A DNA stretch of 64,000 bases from Streptomyces sp. SJL17-4 (lineage in GTDB: Bacteria > Actinomycetota > Actinomycetes > Streptomycetales > Streptomycetaceae), in NCBI RefSeq assembly GCF_036826855.1, contig NZ_CP104578.1:8242501-8306500 (forward strand), given 5' to 3'. The translations under genes were made by a program, and so were the position numbers. Shown here one piece after another: positions 33,715 through 41,601 of the stretch; the stretch's first letter is position 1; every line of letters starts with the position of its first letter. The notes beneath the pieces were generated by a model that was not told where the DNA came from, made no database searches, and saw only the letters and a program-made list of their open reading frames with translations.

Positions 33715-33826
33715 CGAACCCCTCCTCCATGACGTACGAGGACGCCACGCTAGCCCCCGTCCCGTCCCTGTCACACAGGGGAGTGTGTGTGAGGCGTACA
33801 CACCCCTCCGCTACTCGGTGATACCG

Positions 33827-33858
33827 TATAGTGGTACTCGGTAGTACATAGTACCGAG
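33827..33858 (+). promoter_or_regulatory. PadR promoter -10 box and overlapping inverted-repeat operator
   Basis: A TATAGT -10 box lies at 33827-33832. Immediately downstream, CTCGGTA (33837-33843) and TACCGAG (33852-33858) form an inverted repeat across an 8-nt spacer. A partial copy, CTCGGTGATACCG, lies just upstream at about 33814-33826. The AT-rich site over the start point is typical for an autoregulated PadR gene. Confidence 0.65.
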
Positions 33859-33878
33859 GGTGTCGAGGAGGAGTCGCG

Positions 33879-34205
33879 ATGGACGGACTGACGGAGATGC
33901 TCAAGGGCACGCTCGAAGGGTGCGTGCTCGAGATCATCGGCGGCGAGGAAACCTACGGGTACGCCATCACCCGTCAGTTGAACGAGCTCGGATTCGCCGA
34001 CGTCGTCGAGGGGACGGTGTACACCATCCTGCTGCGACTGGAGAGGAACGGGCTCGTCCAGGTGACGAAACGGCCGTCGGGGGTCGGTCCGCCGCGCAAG
34101 TTCTACGTGCTCAACGACGCCGGACGCGAGGAACTCGCGAGGTTCTGGGTGAAGTGGCAGTACGTCTCATCGCGCATCGACAGGCTCAAGGAGGGCGGGA
34201 GATGA
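33879..34205 (+). CDS. PadR-family transcriptional regulator
   Basis: The 108-residue winged-helix protein has the PadR signature LEIIGGEETYGYAITRQLNE, then GTVYTILLRLERNGLVQVT and GPPRKFYVLNDAGREEL. PadR proteins repress stress, efflux or detoxification genes and often themselves. GAGGAG precedes the ATG by about ten bases. The stop overlaps the next start (ATGA). With the two following DUF1048 genes it makes a standard actinobacterial and firmicute operon. Autoregulation is suggested by the inverted repeat over the promoter. Confidence 0.92.
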   Translation: MDGLTEMLKGTLEGCVLEIIGGEETYGYAITRQLNELGFADVVEGTVYTILLRLERNGLVQVTKRPSGVGPPRKFYVLNDAGREELARFWVKWQYVSSRIDRLKEGGR

Positions 34206-34558
34206 ACTTCTGGGAGACCGTCACAGGCAGCGATCTCACGAGGGAATGGCGGGTGTTCGAAGCACGGGCCGAGGCCCTGCCGGACGACTACCGGACGGCG
34301 TGGGAACAGATCAAGTGCGACCTCTTTCCCCACGGGGATTTCACCGGCCGCAACCTGATGCCGATCCTCGACGCCGCCTTGGGGCTGCTCGAAGAAACAG
34401 CGGCGGACGGGCAGAGCGTCCACGAGGTGCTCGGTGACGACATCCGAGGCTTCTGCGCCGCGCTGGTCGGTGGAGAAGGGGCTCGAACCTATCGCGACCG
34501 GTGGCGCGAGCGGTTGAACAGGAACGTCGCGAGGAAACTGAGCCGGCTGGGAGGCTGA
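34202..34558 (+). CDS. DUF1048-family protein (first of two)
   Basis: The 118-residue helical protein begins MNFWETVTGSDLTREWRVFE and contains ALPDDYRTAWEQIKCDLFPH and LPILDA..LLEETAADGQSV. This is the DUF1048 pattern of small all-helical proteins encoded behind PadR genes. The function is unknown; a partner or effector role for the PadR regulator has been proposed for such operons but is not established. It overlaps PadR by four bases and is followed by its paralogue after one base. Confidence 0.88.
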   Translation: MNFWETVTGSDLTREWRVFEARAEALPDDYRTAWEQIKCDLFPHGDFTGRNLMPILDAALGLLEETAADGQSVHEVLGDDIRGFCAALVGGEGARTYRDRWRERLNRNVARKLSRLGG

Positions 34559-34559
34559 C

Positions 34560-34886
34560 GTGGGCATCCAGGACATCATCGAGGGCAAGAAGCAGTGGCG
34601 GGCGCACGCGGCTCGGGTCAAGGCGCTCCCGCCGGACTACCAGATCGTCTACAAGGAGATGCAGAAGTACCTGTTCAAGGTCGGACCGGTCGACCTGCCT
34701 GACGGGCCCCTGCTCCCCGGGATCGTCGACTTCTTCGAGGAGGGCGTCGCCGGTGGTAGGGGGGTCCTGGAGTTCATCGGCCCGGACGTCGCTGCTTTCT
34801 GCGACGATCTGGTCAAGGACTCACGCACCTACGCGGACGTCTACCAGGAATCCATCAGTGGGGAACCCGGCGCGACCGAGAAGTGA
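34560..34886 (+). CDS. DUF1048-family protein (second of two)
   Basis: The 108-residue paralogue of the preceding protein begins MGIQDIIEGKKQWRAHAARV and contains ALPPDYQIVYKEMQKYLFK and FFEEGVAGGRGVLEFIGPDV. It is of normal length for DUF1048. The GTG start lies one base after the previous stop, so translation is coupled. The pair probably acts together, perhaps as a heterodimer (inference). A perfect 16-base palindrome follows the stop by five bases. Confidence 0.88.
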   Translation: MGIQDIIEGKKQWRAHAARVKALPPDYQIVYKEMQKYLFKVGPVDLPDGPLLPGIVDFFEEGVAGGRGVLEFIGPDVAAFCDDLVKDSRTYADVYQESISGEPGATEK

Positions 34887-34891
34887 CACCC

Positions 34892-34907
34892 GCCGACCCG
34901 GGTCGGC
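34892..34907. promoter_or_regulatory. 16-bp perfect palindrome
   Basis: GCCGACCCGGGTCGGC reads the same on both strands and lies between the PadR operon and the paired oxygenase genes. It may be a terminator stem or an operator for the downstream genes. Confidence 0.5.
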
Positions 34908-34970
34908 TCGACCGTGACATCCACTCGCACGAGTAATCCACCACGTTCTGCGAACGGCAGGTACCGCTTG

Positions 34971-36200
34971 ATGCGCGCAACAGAGTTGACAGAAGCCTGC
35001 ATCGAGGACGCGAGCAACATATTGGTCGCGCCTTCGACGTTGCACGACGATTCCGTGATCAGAGACTTCTTCGGGTCCGTCATCACGCCGGAGTGCCTTG
35101 CTTCAGGGGCGCCCGACCTCACGCAGAAGACCGTCTACCTGTGTGGTGACATATCCGGGATCAGCAGCCGCCAACTGGATGCGGCTTCACGGGTTTTCGT
35201 CGTCCGCGACCGCTCATACGGTTACCATGAGGCCGTCGACAAGCCTTGGGCCCTCGTCGATCTCGGCCGAGTCCCCACCCGCGTACACGGGGTCGGGGTG
35301 TACTACCGCCGGTTCTTCGACCTCGGTGCCGATCACTTCGGACGGATCCGCGCGGAGCACGAGTTCCAGTCCCTGACGGAGTCCACCAAGCCGGGAACAG
35401 CTCATCGCAGCGGAATCTATCTGACGCCCGTCACGCGAAACGGTGACGAACTGCATTTCCGCCTGCTCCGGTGCTCCACGAATCTCTCGGGGCCGACCGA
35501 GAGCTTTCGCCCGACCGACACACAGATTGTCGAGGCCCTGAATCGCGAGGCCGGGGTCGTCTTCCGGAACCAGGCACAGCTCAATCACGTGCTCGCCCAG
35601 ATCTACCACAACACCCTCGCCACGGCGGAGCGCAAGCAGTCCAAGGCCAAGATCTCGGCCCACGCCGACAAGACCAAGGACATGCCCGTCAACGGCATCA
35701 TGGCCTTCTGCACCTTCTATGACGGGCTCGACGAGCTGCAGCCCCTGGCGGAAGACGCGTTCGACTACGGGGTGAAGGGTGTCAGTGGGCTCACCAAGCT
35801 CCACTTTCGCCTGAAGGAGCCGGCGGGAGAACGTGACGGGGGAGTGCTCCCGCAGCAGTTCACCGTGACTCTCTATCCCGGCTCGGTGTTCTTCGTGCCG
35901 CTCTCCACCAACCGCCTGTACACGCACGAGATCCGACCCTCGGCTTTGGGCGCCGAGCTGCTCCCGACCCGCCTGGGATACGTGGTGCGGTGTTCGAGCG
36001 CCGAAGCCGTTCACAAGAACGGCGACACGTTCCTCAAGAAGGCCGGAGATCTCGTGAAGCTGGGGCCACCCACGCCGGTCGGCATGGACGAGCTGCGCAG
36101 GCTGTACGCCGAGGAGAACAGGACCTCGTCCTTCATCGACTACGGCGACGAATTCCTCTTCAGCATGAACACGGGAGATTACATTGCCCCCCGAGCCTAG
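34971..36200 (+). CDS. AlkB/2OG-Fe(II) oxygenase-like protein, first of a pair
   Basis: The 409-residue protein is of unknown function. Residues about 190-345 carry an Fe(II)/2-oxoglutarate dioxygenase arrangement: His231-Ala-Asp233 in SAHADKTKDMPV, a distal His319 in RLYTHEIRPS, and Arg340 in GYVVRCSS to hold 2-oxoglutarate. The first 170 residues have no recognisable domain. The preceding helix LNHVLAQIYHNTL resembles the AlkB substrate-loop region. ATG 34971 is preferred (GCAGG upstream); a GTG at 34914 would add 19 unlikely residues. Its stop overlaps the next gene by 17 bases. The target could be protein, nucleic acid or a small molecule. Confidence 0.65.
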   Translation: MRATELTEACIEDASNILVAPSTLHDDSVIRDFFGSVITPECLASGAPDLTQKTVYLCGDISGISSRQLDAASRVFVVRDRSYGYHEAVDKPWALVDLGRVPTRVHGVGVYYRRFFDLGADHFGRIRAEHEFQSLTESTKPGTAHRSGIYLTPVTRNGDELHFRLLRCSTNLSGPTESFRPTDTQIVEALNREAGVVFRNQAQLNHVLAQIYHNTLATAERKQSKAKISAHADKTKDMPVNGIMAFCTFYDGLDELQPLAEDAFDYGVKGVSGLTKLHFRLKEPAGERDGGVLPQQFTVTLYPGSVFFVPLSTNRLYTHEIRPSALGAELLPTRLGYVVRCSSAEAVHKNGDTFLKKAGDLVKLGPPTPVGMDELRRLYAEENRTSSFIDYGDEFLFSMNTGDYIAPRA

Positions 36201-36957
36201 GACAAGGATCTCGGACGAGATCCTCTTGTGCGCTGTGGCGACCGAAGAGAATCTCTTCGCGGAGCTGTCCGCGTCGGCTCGGCTGGAGGACGTAGGAAGA
36301 GGCCGGCGAGGCGCCGTCCTGGCCAAGGTCGACGAGGCGGAGGGTGTGCCTCTCGTACGTACCACCACTCGATACAGCAATCCGGCACAGCGCTTCCGGT
36401 CGGTGCACGAACGGCTGGCGCTAAGGATTCAAGAGCGTGCGGCGCTTCCGGTCGGCTTCAACAACGCCCTCATCGAGCGCTACACGAACGCGTACAGAAC
36501 CATGGGCAGTCATTCCGACCAGGCGCTCGATCTGGCCGACGACTCGGCCATCGCCGTTTTCTCCTGCTACCAACGACCCGAAGCGGGCCCGCCGAGGAAG
36601 CTGATCTTCGAATCAAAAGAGGCCGGTGGCGACGAGTTCGAGATCCCCCTGGTCCACAACGGTGTCGTCGTGTTTTCCGTCGAATCGAATCGCCGGCTCA
36701 GGCACAAAATCGTGCTGGACGCGCCCGGGGCGGCGGAAAACGAGTGGCTGGGCGTAACGTTCCGAACCTCGAAGACCTTCGTTCGGTTTCGCGACGGACA
36801 GGCCTACCTCCCGAAGGGTGCCCGCCTCACGTCGGCCGACACTGAACAGGGGCGCGAGTTCTACGGGCTCCGCCGCCGTGAGAACAACGAAACGGACTTC
36901 GTCTACCCGGTGCTGACATACACCATCAGCGAGAGCGATCTGTTGCCACCCGTCTGA
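36184..36957 (+). CDS. AlkB/2OG-Fe(II) oxygenase-like protein, second of a pair
   Basis: The 257-residue protein is translated from a TTG at 36184 with GGGAG six bases upstream, and overlaps the first gene by 17 bases. FNNALIERYTNAYRTMGSHS followed by D gives the AlkB-like tyrosine loop and metal motif His110-x-Asp112. The distal His174 is in RLRHKIVL, and Arg194 is in GVTFRTSK. All three metal ligands plus the 2-oxoglutarate Arg are therefore present. It is shorter than its neighbour and has no extra domain. The overlap and shared fold imply the two work together. The substrate is unknown. Confidence 0.68.
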   Translation: MPPEPRTRISDEILLCAVATEENLFAELSASARLEDVGRGRRGAVLAKVDEAEGVPLVRTTTRYSNPAQRFRSVHERLALRIQERAALPVGFNNALIERYTNAYRTMGSHSDQALDLADDSAIAVFSCYQRPEAGPPRKLIFESKEAGGDEFEIPLVHNGVVVFSVESNRRLRHKIVLDAPGAAENEWLGVTFRTSKTFVRFRDGQAYLPKGARLTSADTEQGREFYGLRRRENNETDFVYPVLTYTISESDLLPPV

Positions 36958-37058
36958 CCGTCACGGAGGGGTGAGGCTGAGGGCGGGGGTGGATCGCGCG
37001 CCGACGGCCGGACGCGGCGCGTCCCCCGGGCGCGCCGCGTCGTTCTACGCCTCCGCCG

Positions 37059-37664
37059 TCAGCAGGGGCTCAGCCACCACACCCAGCCCCAGGGGGCGTG
37101 GCGGTCCTCGCTGTAGCCGCCCGGCGAGGTCCAGCCGAGGTTGCCGTTCTGGTCGTAGAACTTGGCGTACAGGGTGGAGCGCTGGTTGTTGATCCAGGAG
37201 CCGGTCCCGGTCCAGGGGATGTAGTTGAGGTAGTTGCAGGTGTACAGGCGCAGTTCGTCGCCTGCGAAGTTCTCGTACGGGTAGGCGCACACATAGGTGT
37301 ACGGGCAGCCGGCGGCCGCGCCGAGCTCCGCGTTCGGGGCGGTGAGGTCGCGGGCGTTCCGCTCGCCGGGGAGCGTGAGCAGCAGCTCACCGCCGCCCGC
37401 CAGAGCGATCTTGTTGGCGCTGACCTGCGTTCCGGGCATCTTCGCCAGGTAGCCGTCGACCCGGGCCTGGAGGCCCTTCGCCTCGGTGCCGTTCAGCCCC
37501 GCGCTTCTGGCCTGGGCCGTGAAGTCGGTGCGGGCGCCCCGCGCGGCGTCGGCCGCTCCGGCGGAGGCGGGGGTGGCCACGAGGGCCAGGAGCGCCAGCA
37601 TGAGGGCGGCGAGGGCCTTCGCCCACCTGCCGGTCGGTAAGGATCCCTGCTTCGGCTTCGTCAT
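37059..37664 (-). CDS. Secreted protein with peptidase-inhibitor I36-like (crystallin-like) domain
   Basis: The 201-residue protein has a signal peptide (ALAALMLALLALVATPASAG, cleavage near 38). A helical propeptide-like region (about 40-110) follows, then a C-terminal domain with CPYTYVCAYPYENFAGDELR, RLYTCNYLNYIPWTG and a last WWLSPC. The paired cysteines and the Y-NF-G pattern are those of the Streptomyces metalloproteinase inhibitor (I36/SMI) family, which has a beta-gamma crystallin-like fold. It probably acts outside the cell on a protease or the wall. AGGTGA precedes the ATG at 37664. It is divergent from the AraC-type regulator. Confidence 0.8.
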   Translation of the reverse strand: MTKPKQGSLPTGRWAKALAALMLALLALVATPASAGAADAARGARTDFTAQARSAGLNGTEAKGLQARVDGYLAKMPGTQVSANKIALAGGGELLLTLPGERNARDLTAPNAELGAAAGCPYTYVCAYPYENFAGDELRLYTCNYLNYIPWTGTGSWINNQRSTLYAKFYDQNGNLGWTSPGGYSEDRHAPWGWVWWLSPC

Positions 37665-37862
37665 CGGGTCACCTCTGTTTCGTCCGTGGTCGTGCGTCGG
37701 ATCATCACTGTGGGGTGCGCGGGCCCCTCCCGTCGTTGGCGTCCTGCGCACGTTCCTTTCGCACCGAGTGCACGACTGCGGGGCCGGTTGACCGACTTCG
37801 CCCTATGCCCGCGGCCCGGCCAGCCCCAACTATGGACATGCCCACATCACGAAGGGGGGAGC

Positions 37863-38837
37863 GTGAACGGGATCACGACGGTCTCCACCACGAGCGTCGG
37901 CGCACACGACGGCTTCGAGTGGTGGTCCCAGATGGTCGGCGACGCCGTCATGCCCGTGGCCATCGCCAGCCCGTACGCCGACCGCTTCCGCGGCACCGCC
38001 ACGGCGATCCGGCTGACCGACACCGAAGTCTCCGACTTCGCCTTCTCGCCGATGACCGCCCAGCGGGCCGCCGCCCACATCCGGCGCGCGGACCCCGAGC
38101 AGTACTTCCTCGTCCTCGTCCACGGCGGCCCGATCGGCATCGAGCAGCGCCGCAACAACACCCTGCTCACCGCGGGCGACCTGGGGCTCTTCGACACCTC
38201 CCACCCGCTGAGCTGCGAGTTCCAGGACGACGGCCGGCTTTCGCACGTCAGTCTGCTGCGTCTCCCCAGGGCCACCCTGCCGCTGCCGCAGGACCGCGTC
38301 GACCAGCTGCTGGGCACCGCCCTTCCCGCCCGCACCGGGTCGGGAGCGCTGCTCGCCTCGTACCTCACCGGACTGCGCGCCGAAGCCGGACGGTGCGAGC
38401 CGGAGGAGCTGCGCCGGTTGGGCGCTGTCGCGCTCGCGCTCTCCGTGACGTTCCTCGCGGCCCGGACCGACAGCCCGGGCCCGACGGCCCACGAGACCCG
38501 GCACCAGGTCCTCCTCGCGCGGGTCCGCGCGTTCATCGAGGCCAACCTCGCTGATCCCGGCCTCGGCCCCGACGCCGTCGCGGCGCACCACCACATCTCC
38601 GTTCGGCTGCTCCATGTGCTGTTCCGCGACGAGCCGGAGACGGTGGGTGCCACGATCCGCCGGCTCCGCCTCGAACGCAGCCGTGCCGACCTCGCGAACC
38701 CGGGCCTCGGTCACCGCCGCATCGGCGAGATCGCCGAGCGGTGGGGATTCCGCCACCAGGCGGACTACAGCAGGGCCTTCCGCCGCGCGTACGGGATGCC
38801 GCCGAGCGACTTCCGCAGACAGGTCCTGCCCGGGTGA
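37863..38837 (+). CDS. AraC-family transcriptional regulator
   Basis: The 324-residue regulator has an N-terminal AraC-binding-2 type cupin-like domain (FEWWSQMVGDAVMPVAIASP at its start). Its C-terminal double helix-turn-helix (about 225-320) reads FIEANLADPGLGPDAVAAHH, then RLRLERSRADLANPGLGHRR and FRHQADYSRAFRRAYGMPPS. The GTG at 37863 has GGGGGGAG close upstream. It may control the divergent secreted inhibitor gene (inference from arrangement). A perfect 19-bp hairpin ends the transcript. Confidence 0.92.
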   Translation: MNGITTVSTTSVGAHDGFEWWSQMVGDAVMPVAIASPYADRFRGTATAIRLTDTEVSDFAFSPMTAQRAAAHIRRADPEQYFLVLVHGGPIGIEQRRNNTLLTAGDLGLFDTSHPLSCEFQDDGRLSHVSLLRLPRATLPLPQDRVDQLLGTALPARTGSGALLASYLTGLRAEAGRCEPEELRRLGAVALALSVTFLAARTDSPGPTAHETRHQVLLARVRAFIEANLADPGLGPDAVAAHHHISVRLLHVLFRDEPETVGATIRRLRLERSRADLANPGLGHRRIGEIAERWGFRHQADYSRAFRRAYGMPPSDFRRQVLPG

Positions 38838-38840
38838 CGA

Positions 38841-38883
38841 CGAAGGGCCCGGCACCGGATGTGTTCCGGTGCCGGGCCCTTCG
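38841..38883 (+). terminator. Perfect 19-bp terminator hairpin
   Basis: Arms 38841-38859 and 38865-38883 pair without mismatch across the loop tgtgt, starting three bases after the AraC stop codon. Confidence 0.92.
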
Positions 38884-38920
38884 GATACCCAGAGGCCAGA
38901 GCGCGTACGTGGACTCCTCG

Positions 38921-38947
38921 GCCGAGCCCGTGATCCCCGGGCTCGGC
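38921..38947 (-). terminator. 10-bp hairpin downstream of the Old Yellow Enzyme gene
   Basis: GCCGAGCCCG (38921-38930) pairs with CGGGCTCGGC (38938-38947) across a 7-nt loop, about 90 bases after the oxidoreductase stop on the minus strand. Confidence 0.65.
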
Positions 38948-39035
38948 GAAGGCGCCACCCGGCGGTTCCTTCTGCAGGTCACCCCGAGTCCGGCCGCGTG
39001 CTGGTGGGCGCGACAGGCGGACTTTCGATCCACGC

Positions 39036-40163
39036 CTAGCTCAGCGTGTTCACCGCGGCCGCGTCGTACGGCTTGAGCTCGTCGGTCCGTCCCGCCAGGA
39101 CCTTTGCCGCCCACTCCGGGTCCTGGAGCAGCGCGCGACCGACGGCGACCATGTCGAACTCCTCGCGTTCCAGGCGGTCGAGGAGGTCGTCGATGCCCTG
39201 GACCGGGGCGCCTTCGCCCGCGAAGGCGTTGATGAAGTCGCCGTCGAGGCCGACCGAGCCGACGGTGATGGTGGGCCTGCCGGTGAGCTTCTTGGTCCAG
39301 CCCGCCAGGTTCAGGTCCGAGCCTTCGAACTCGGCAATCCAATGGCGGCGGGTGGAGGCGTGGAAGGCGTCGACGCCGGCCGCGGCGAGCGGGGCCAGGA
39401 TCGCCTCCAGTTCCTGCGGGGTCTCGGCGAGCCGCGCGTCGTAGGCGTCCTGCTTCCACTGCGAGAAGCGGAAGATCACCGGGAAGTCGGGCGAGACGGT
39501 CCCGCGGACCGCGGCCACGATCTCGGCCGCGAACTTCGTACGGGCCACGGGGTCGCCGCCGTAGGCGTCCGTACGGCGGTTCGTCCCCGCCCACAGGAAC
39601 TGGTCGAGGAGGTAGCCGTGGGCGCCGTGCAGCTCGACGCCGTCGAAACCGATGCGCTCGGCGGCCGCGGCGGCCTCGGCGAAGGCGCCGATGACGTCGT
39701 CCACATCGCTCTGGGTCATGGCCTTGCCCGTGCCCTCGGTGCCATCGGGGCGGATGCCGGAGGGGCCCATCGCCGGGGCGTCGGCGTAAGGCGCCTGCCC
39801 CTGCTTGCGCACCATGCCGATGTGCCACAGCTGTGGCACGATCGTGCCGCCCGCCGCGTGCACGGCCTCGGCGACCTTCGCCCATCCGGCCAGCTGCTCC
39901 TCGCCGTGGAACCGCGGCACACGGTCGCTCTGGCCGGCCGAATCGTGGCCGACGTACGTCCCCTCGGTGACGATCAGGCCCACGCCTGCGGCGGCGCGGC
40001 GGGCGTAGTAGGACCGCACGTCCTCGCCAGGGACTCCGCCGGGGGAGAACATGCGCGTCATCGGCGCCATCGCGATGCGGTTCGGGACGGTCAGGCCGTT
40101 CAGCGTGACGGGCCGGGACAGGATCTCGGCCGCGCGGGAGGTGGGGGACGCGGTGACGGTCAC
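39036..40163 (-). CDS. Old Yellow Enzyme family NADH:flavin oxidoreductase
   Basis: The 375-residue FMN TIM-barrel reads LNGLTVPNRIAMAPMTRMFS at the start, VPQLWHIGMVRK (catalytic/nicotinamide-binding region) and DGVELHGAHGYLLDQFL with the His-x-x-His/Asn pair. MVAVGRALLQDPEW binds the FMN phosphate. Members reduce activated double bonds in electrophiles. The GTG at 40163 was chosen because AGGAG is seven bases upstream; the ATG at 40178 has no site and itself carries that AGGAG. It is divergent from a MarR gene, an arrangement typical of electrophile- or redox-sensed OYE control. Confidence 0.93.
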   Translation of the reverse strand: MTVTASPTSRAAEILSRPVTLNGLTVPNRIAMAPMTRMFSPGGVPGEDVRSYYARRAAAGVGLIVTEGTYVGHDSAGQSDRVPRFHGEEQLAGWAKVAEAVHAAGGTIVPQLWHIGMVRKQGQAPYADAPAMGPSGIRPDGTEGTGKAMTQSDVDDVIGAFAEAAAAAERIGFDGVELHGAHGYLLDQFLWAGTNRRTDAYGGDPVARTKFAAEIVAAVRGTVSPDFPVIFRFSQWKQDAYDARLAETPQELEAILAPLAAAGVDAFHASTRRHWIAEFEGSDLNLAGWTKKLTGRPTITVGSVGLDGDFINAFAGEGAPVQGIDDLLDRLEREEFDMVAVGRALLQDPEWAAKVLAGRTDELKPYDAAAVNTLS

Positions 40164-40184
40164 AGGGACACTCCTCATGGCAAC

Positions 40185-40257
40185 TACTTGACAACCTTGA
40201 TGCTTGAGAACTTCATGCAACGAGAGAACGGTAGAGGTCGATGTTTGAGGTAGTCAA
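40185..40257. promoter_or_regulatory. Operator candidates between OYE and MarR
   Basis: The 12-base motif GGTWGTCAAGTA occurs twice in opposite orientation: minus strand over 40185-40196 (GGTTGTCAAGTA) and plus strand at 40249-40260 (GGTAGTCAAGTA). The plus copy overlaps the palindrome TTGAGGTAGTCAA (40245-40257). This AT-richer region contains both promoters and probably binds the MarR regulator. Confidence 0.6.
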
Positions 40258-40281
40258 GTATCTCCGAGTAGAGTGACCCTC

Positions 40282-40716
40282 ATGACAGAAGCTCCCCGCG
40301 CCGACACGGCCCAGCTCATGGAACTGCTCTCCGTGTCGCTCGGCGTCTACTACGGCGACTTCACCGTCGCGGCGGCGAGTGAGAACCTCACGGCGAGCCA
40401 GGGCAGGGCCCTGACCGCGCTGCGCCGGGGTCCCGCCGCGATGCGTGCCCTTGCCGAGACCATGACCTGTGATGCCTCCAACATGACCGGGATCATCGAC
40501 CGGCTGGAGAAGCGCGGCCTGGTGCGCCGCGAAGCCGATGCCTCCGACCGGCGCGTCAAGAACGTCATCCTCACGGCCGAGGGGGAGCGCGTCGCCGACG
40601 CGATCCGCGCGAAGATGCGTACGACGCAGGAGGGCCTGGAGAGCCTGAGCGGCCAGGACCGGGACTCCCTGTACACCCTGCTGGAACGCGTCTTCCTCTC
40701 CCCGCCCGACGCCTGA
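40282..40716 (+). CDS. MarR-family transcriptional regulator
   Basis: The 144-residue winged-helix protein has the MarR core LTASQGRALTALRRGPAAMR, then MTCDASNMTGIIDRLEKRGL and VRREADASDRRVKNVILTAE. One cysteine lies in the DNA-recognition region (MTCDAS) and could be a redox sensor, though this is inference. ATG 40282 is taken; the GTG at 40273 would add three residues. It should repress the divergent Old Yellow Enzyme gene and itself through the TCAAG-containing sites. Confidence 0.9.
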   Translation: MTEAPRADTAQLMELLSVSLGVYYGDFTVAAASENLTASQGRALTALRRGPAAMRALAETMTCDASNMTGIIDRLEKRGLVRREADASDRRVKNVILTAEGERVADAIRAKMRTTQEGLESLSGQDRDSLYTLLERVFLSPPDA

Positions 40717-40800
40717 CCGGTCCGGCCCGATGTGTGCTCCGCCGTGGGCGAGGGCGCGTCGGGGCGGGGGGCGTCACGAGACGGCGCTACCGTCGCGAGG

Positions 40801-41601
40801 ATGACGGGAAGTGATGCAGACCGGCGGTGGTCCGAATCCATGCCGGCGGTCTACGAGCGGTACCTCGTGCCGACGGTCTTCCGGCCCTTCGCCGAGGACC
40901 TGGCCGCCCGGGCGGCGGCACTCCAGCCCGGTCGCATCGTCGAACTGGCGGCGGGGACCGGCATCTTGACGTCGGAACTCCTCGCGTCGGCACCCTCGGC
41001 CGAGGTGACGGCCACCGACCTGAACGAGGCCATGGTCGCCTTCGGGTCGGCCCGGGCCCCGGGCGCGGTGTGGCGGCAGGCCGACGCGCAACGACTGCCC
41101 TTCTCGGACGGATGCTTCGATCTGGTCGTCTGCCAGTTCGGCGTGATGTTCTTCCCCGATCGGGTCGGGGCGTTCGCCGAGGTCCACCGGGTTCTGGCCC
41201 CGAGCGGCCGATTCCTCTTCAACACCTGGGGACCGCTCGCCACGCACGCCTTCGGAGCCGCGCTGCAGGCCGGGCTGGAGCGGGCCTATCCGGCCGACCC
41301 GCCGCGGTTCCTGCCGACGGTTCCGCACGGCTACGCCGATCCCGCCGTCGTTGCCGCCGACCTGGCGGCCGCCGGGTTCTCCGTCGAGGAGAAGCGGGAG
41401 CTGACGCTGGAGGGCCGGGCGGCATCGGCCGCCGACGTCGCCATCGGGTTCCTCGCCGGGACGCCGCTACGCGCGGCCGTCGAGGAGCGCGGAGACGGGC
41501 CCGCTGCCCGGGCCACCGTCATCGAGGAGATGACCGCCCGCCTGGGCCAGGGCCTGGTGACCGCACCGATGACGGCGTTCGTCTTCCGTGGCGCGGTCTG
41601 A
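40801..41601 (+). CDS. Class I SAM-dependent methyltransferase (UbiE/Methyltransf_11-like)
   Basis: The 266-residue enzyme has motif I IVELAAGTGILTSEL, the acidic motif EVTATDLNEAM and motif IV DLVVCQFGVMFFPDRVGA. A helical cap follows. The substrate is unknown. The ATG at 40801 has GAGG directly adjacent, too close to be a normal ribosome site, so a leaderless message is possible. It is monocistronic. It ends about 360 bases before the next gene. Confidence 0.85.
   Translation: MTGSDADRRWSESMPAVYERYLVPTVFRPFAEDLAARAAALQPGRIVELAAGTGILTSELLASAPSAEVTATDLNEAMVAFGSARAPGAVWRQADAQRLPFSDGCFDLVVCQFGVMFFPDRVGAFAEVHRVLAPSGRFLFNTWGPLATHAFGAALQAGLERAYPADPPRFLPTVPHGYADPAVVAADLAAAGFSVEEKRELTLEGRAASAADVAIGFLAGTPLRAAVEERGDGPAARATVIEEMTARLGQGLVTAPMTAFVFRGAV

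Noticed and set aside
38884..39035. Plus-strand frame after the AraC terminator as a short gene
   Set aside because: It begins inside a terminator hairpin, has no start site, and contains the second hairpin; no protein-like pattern is present.
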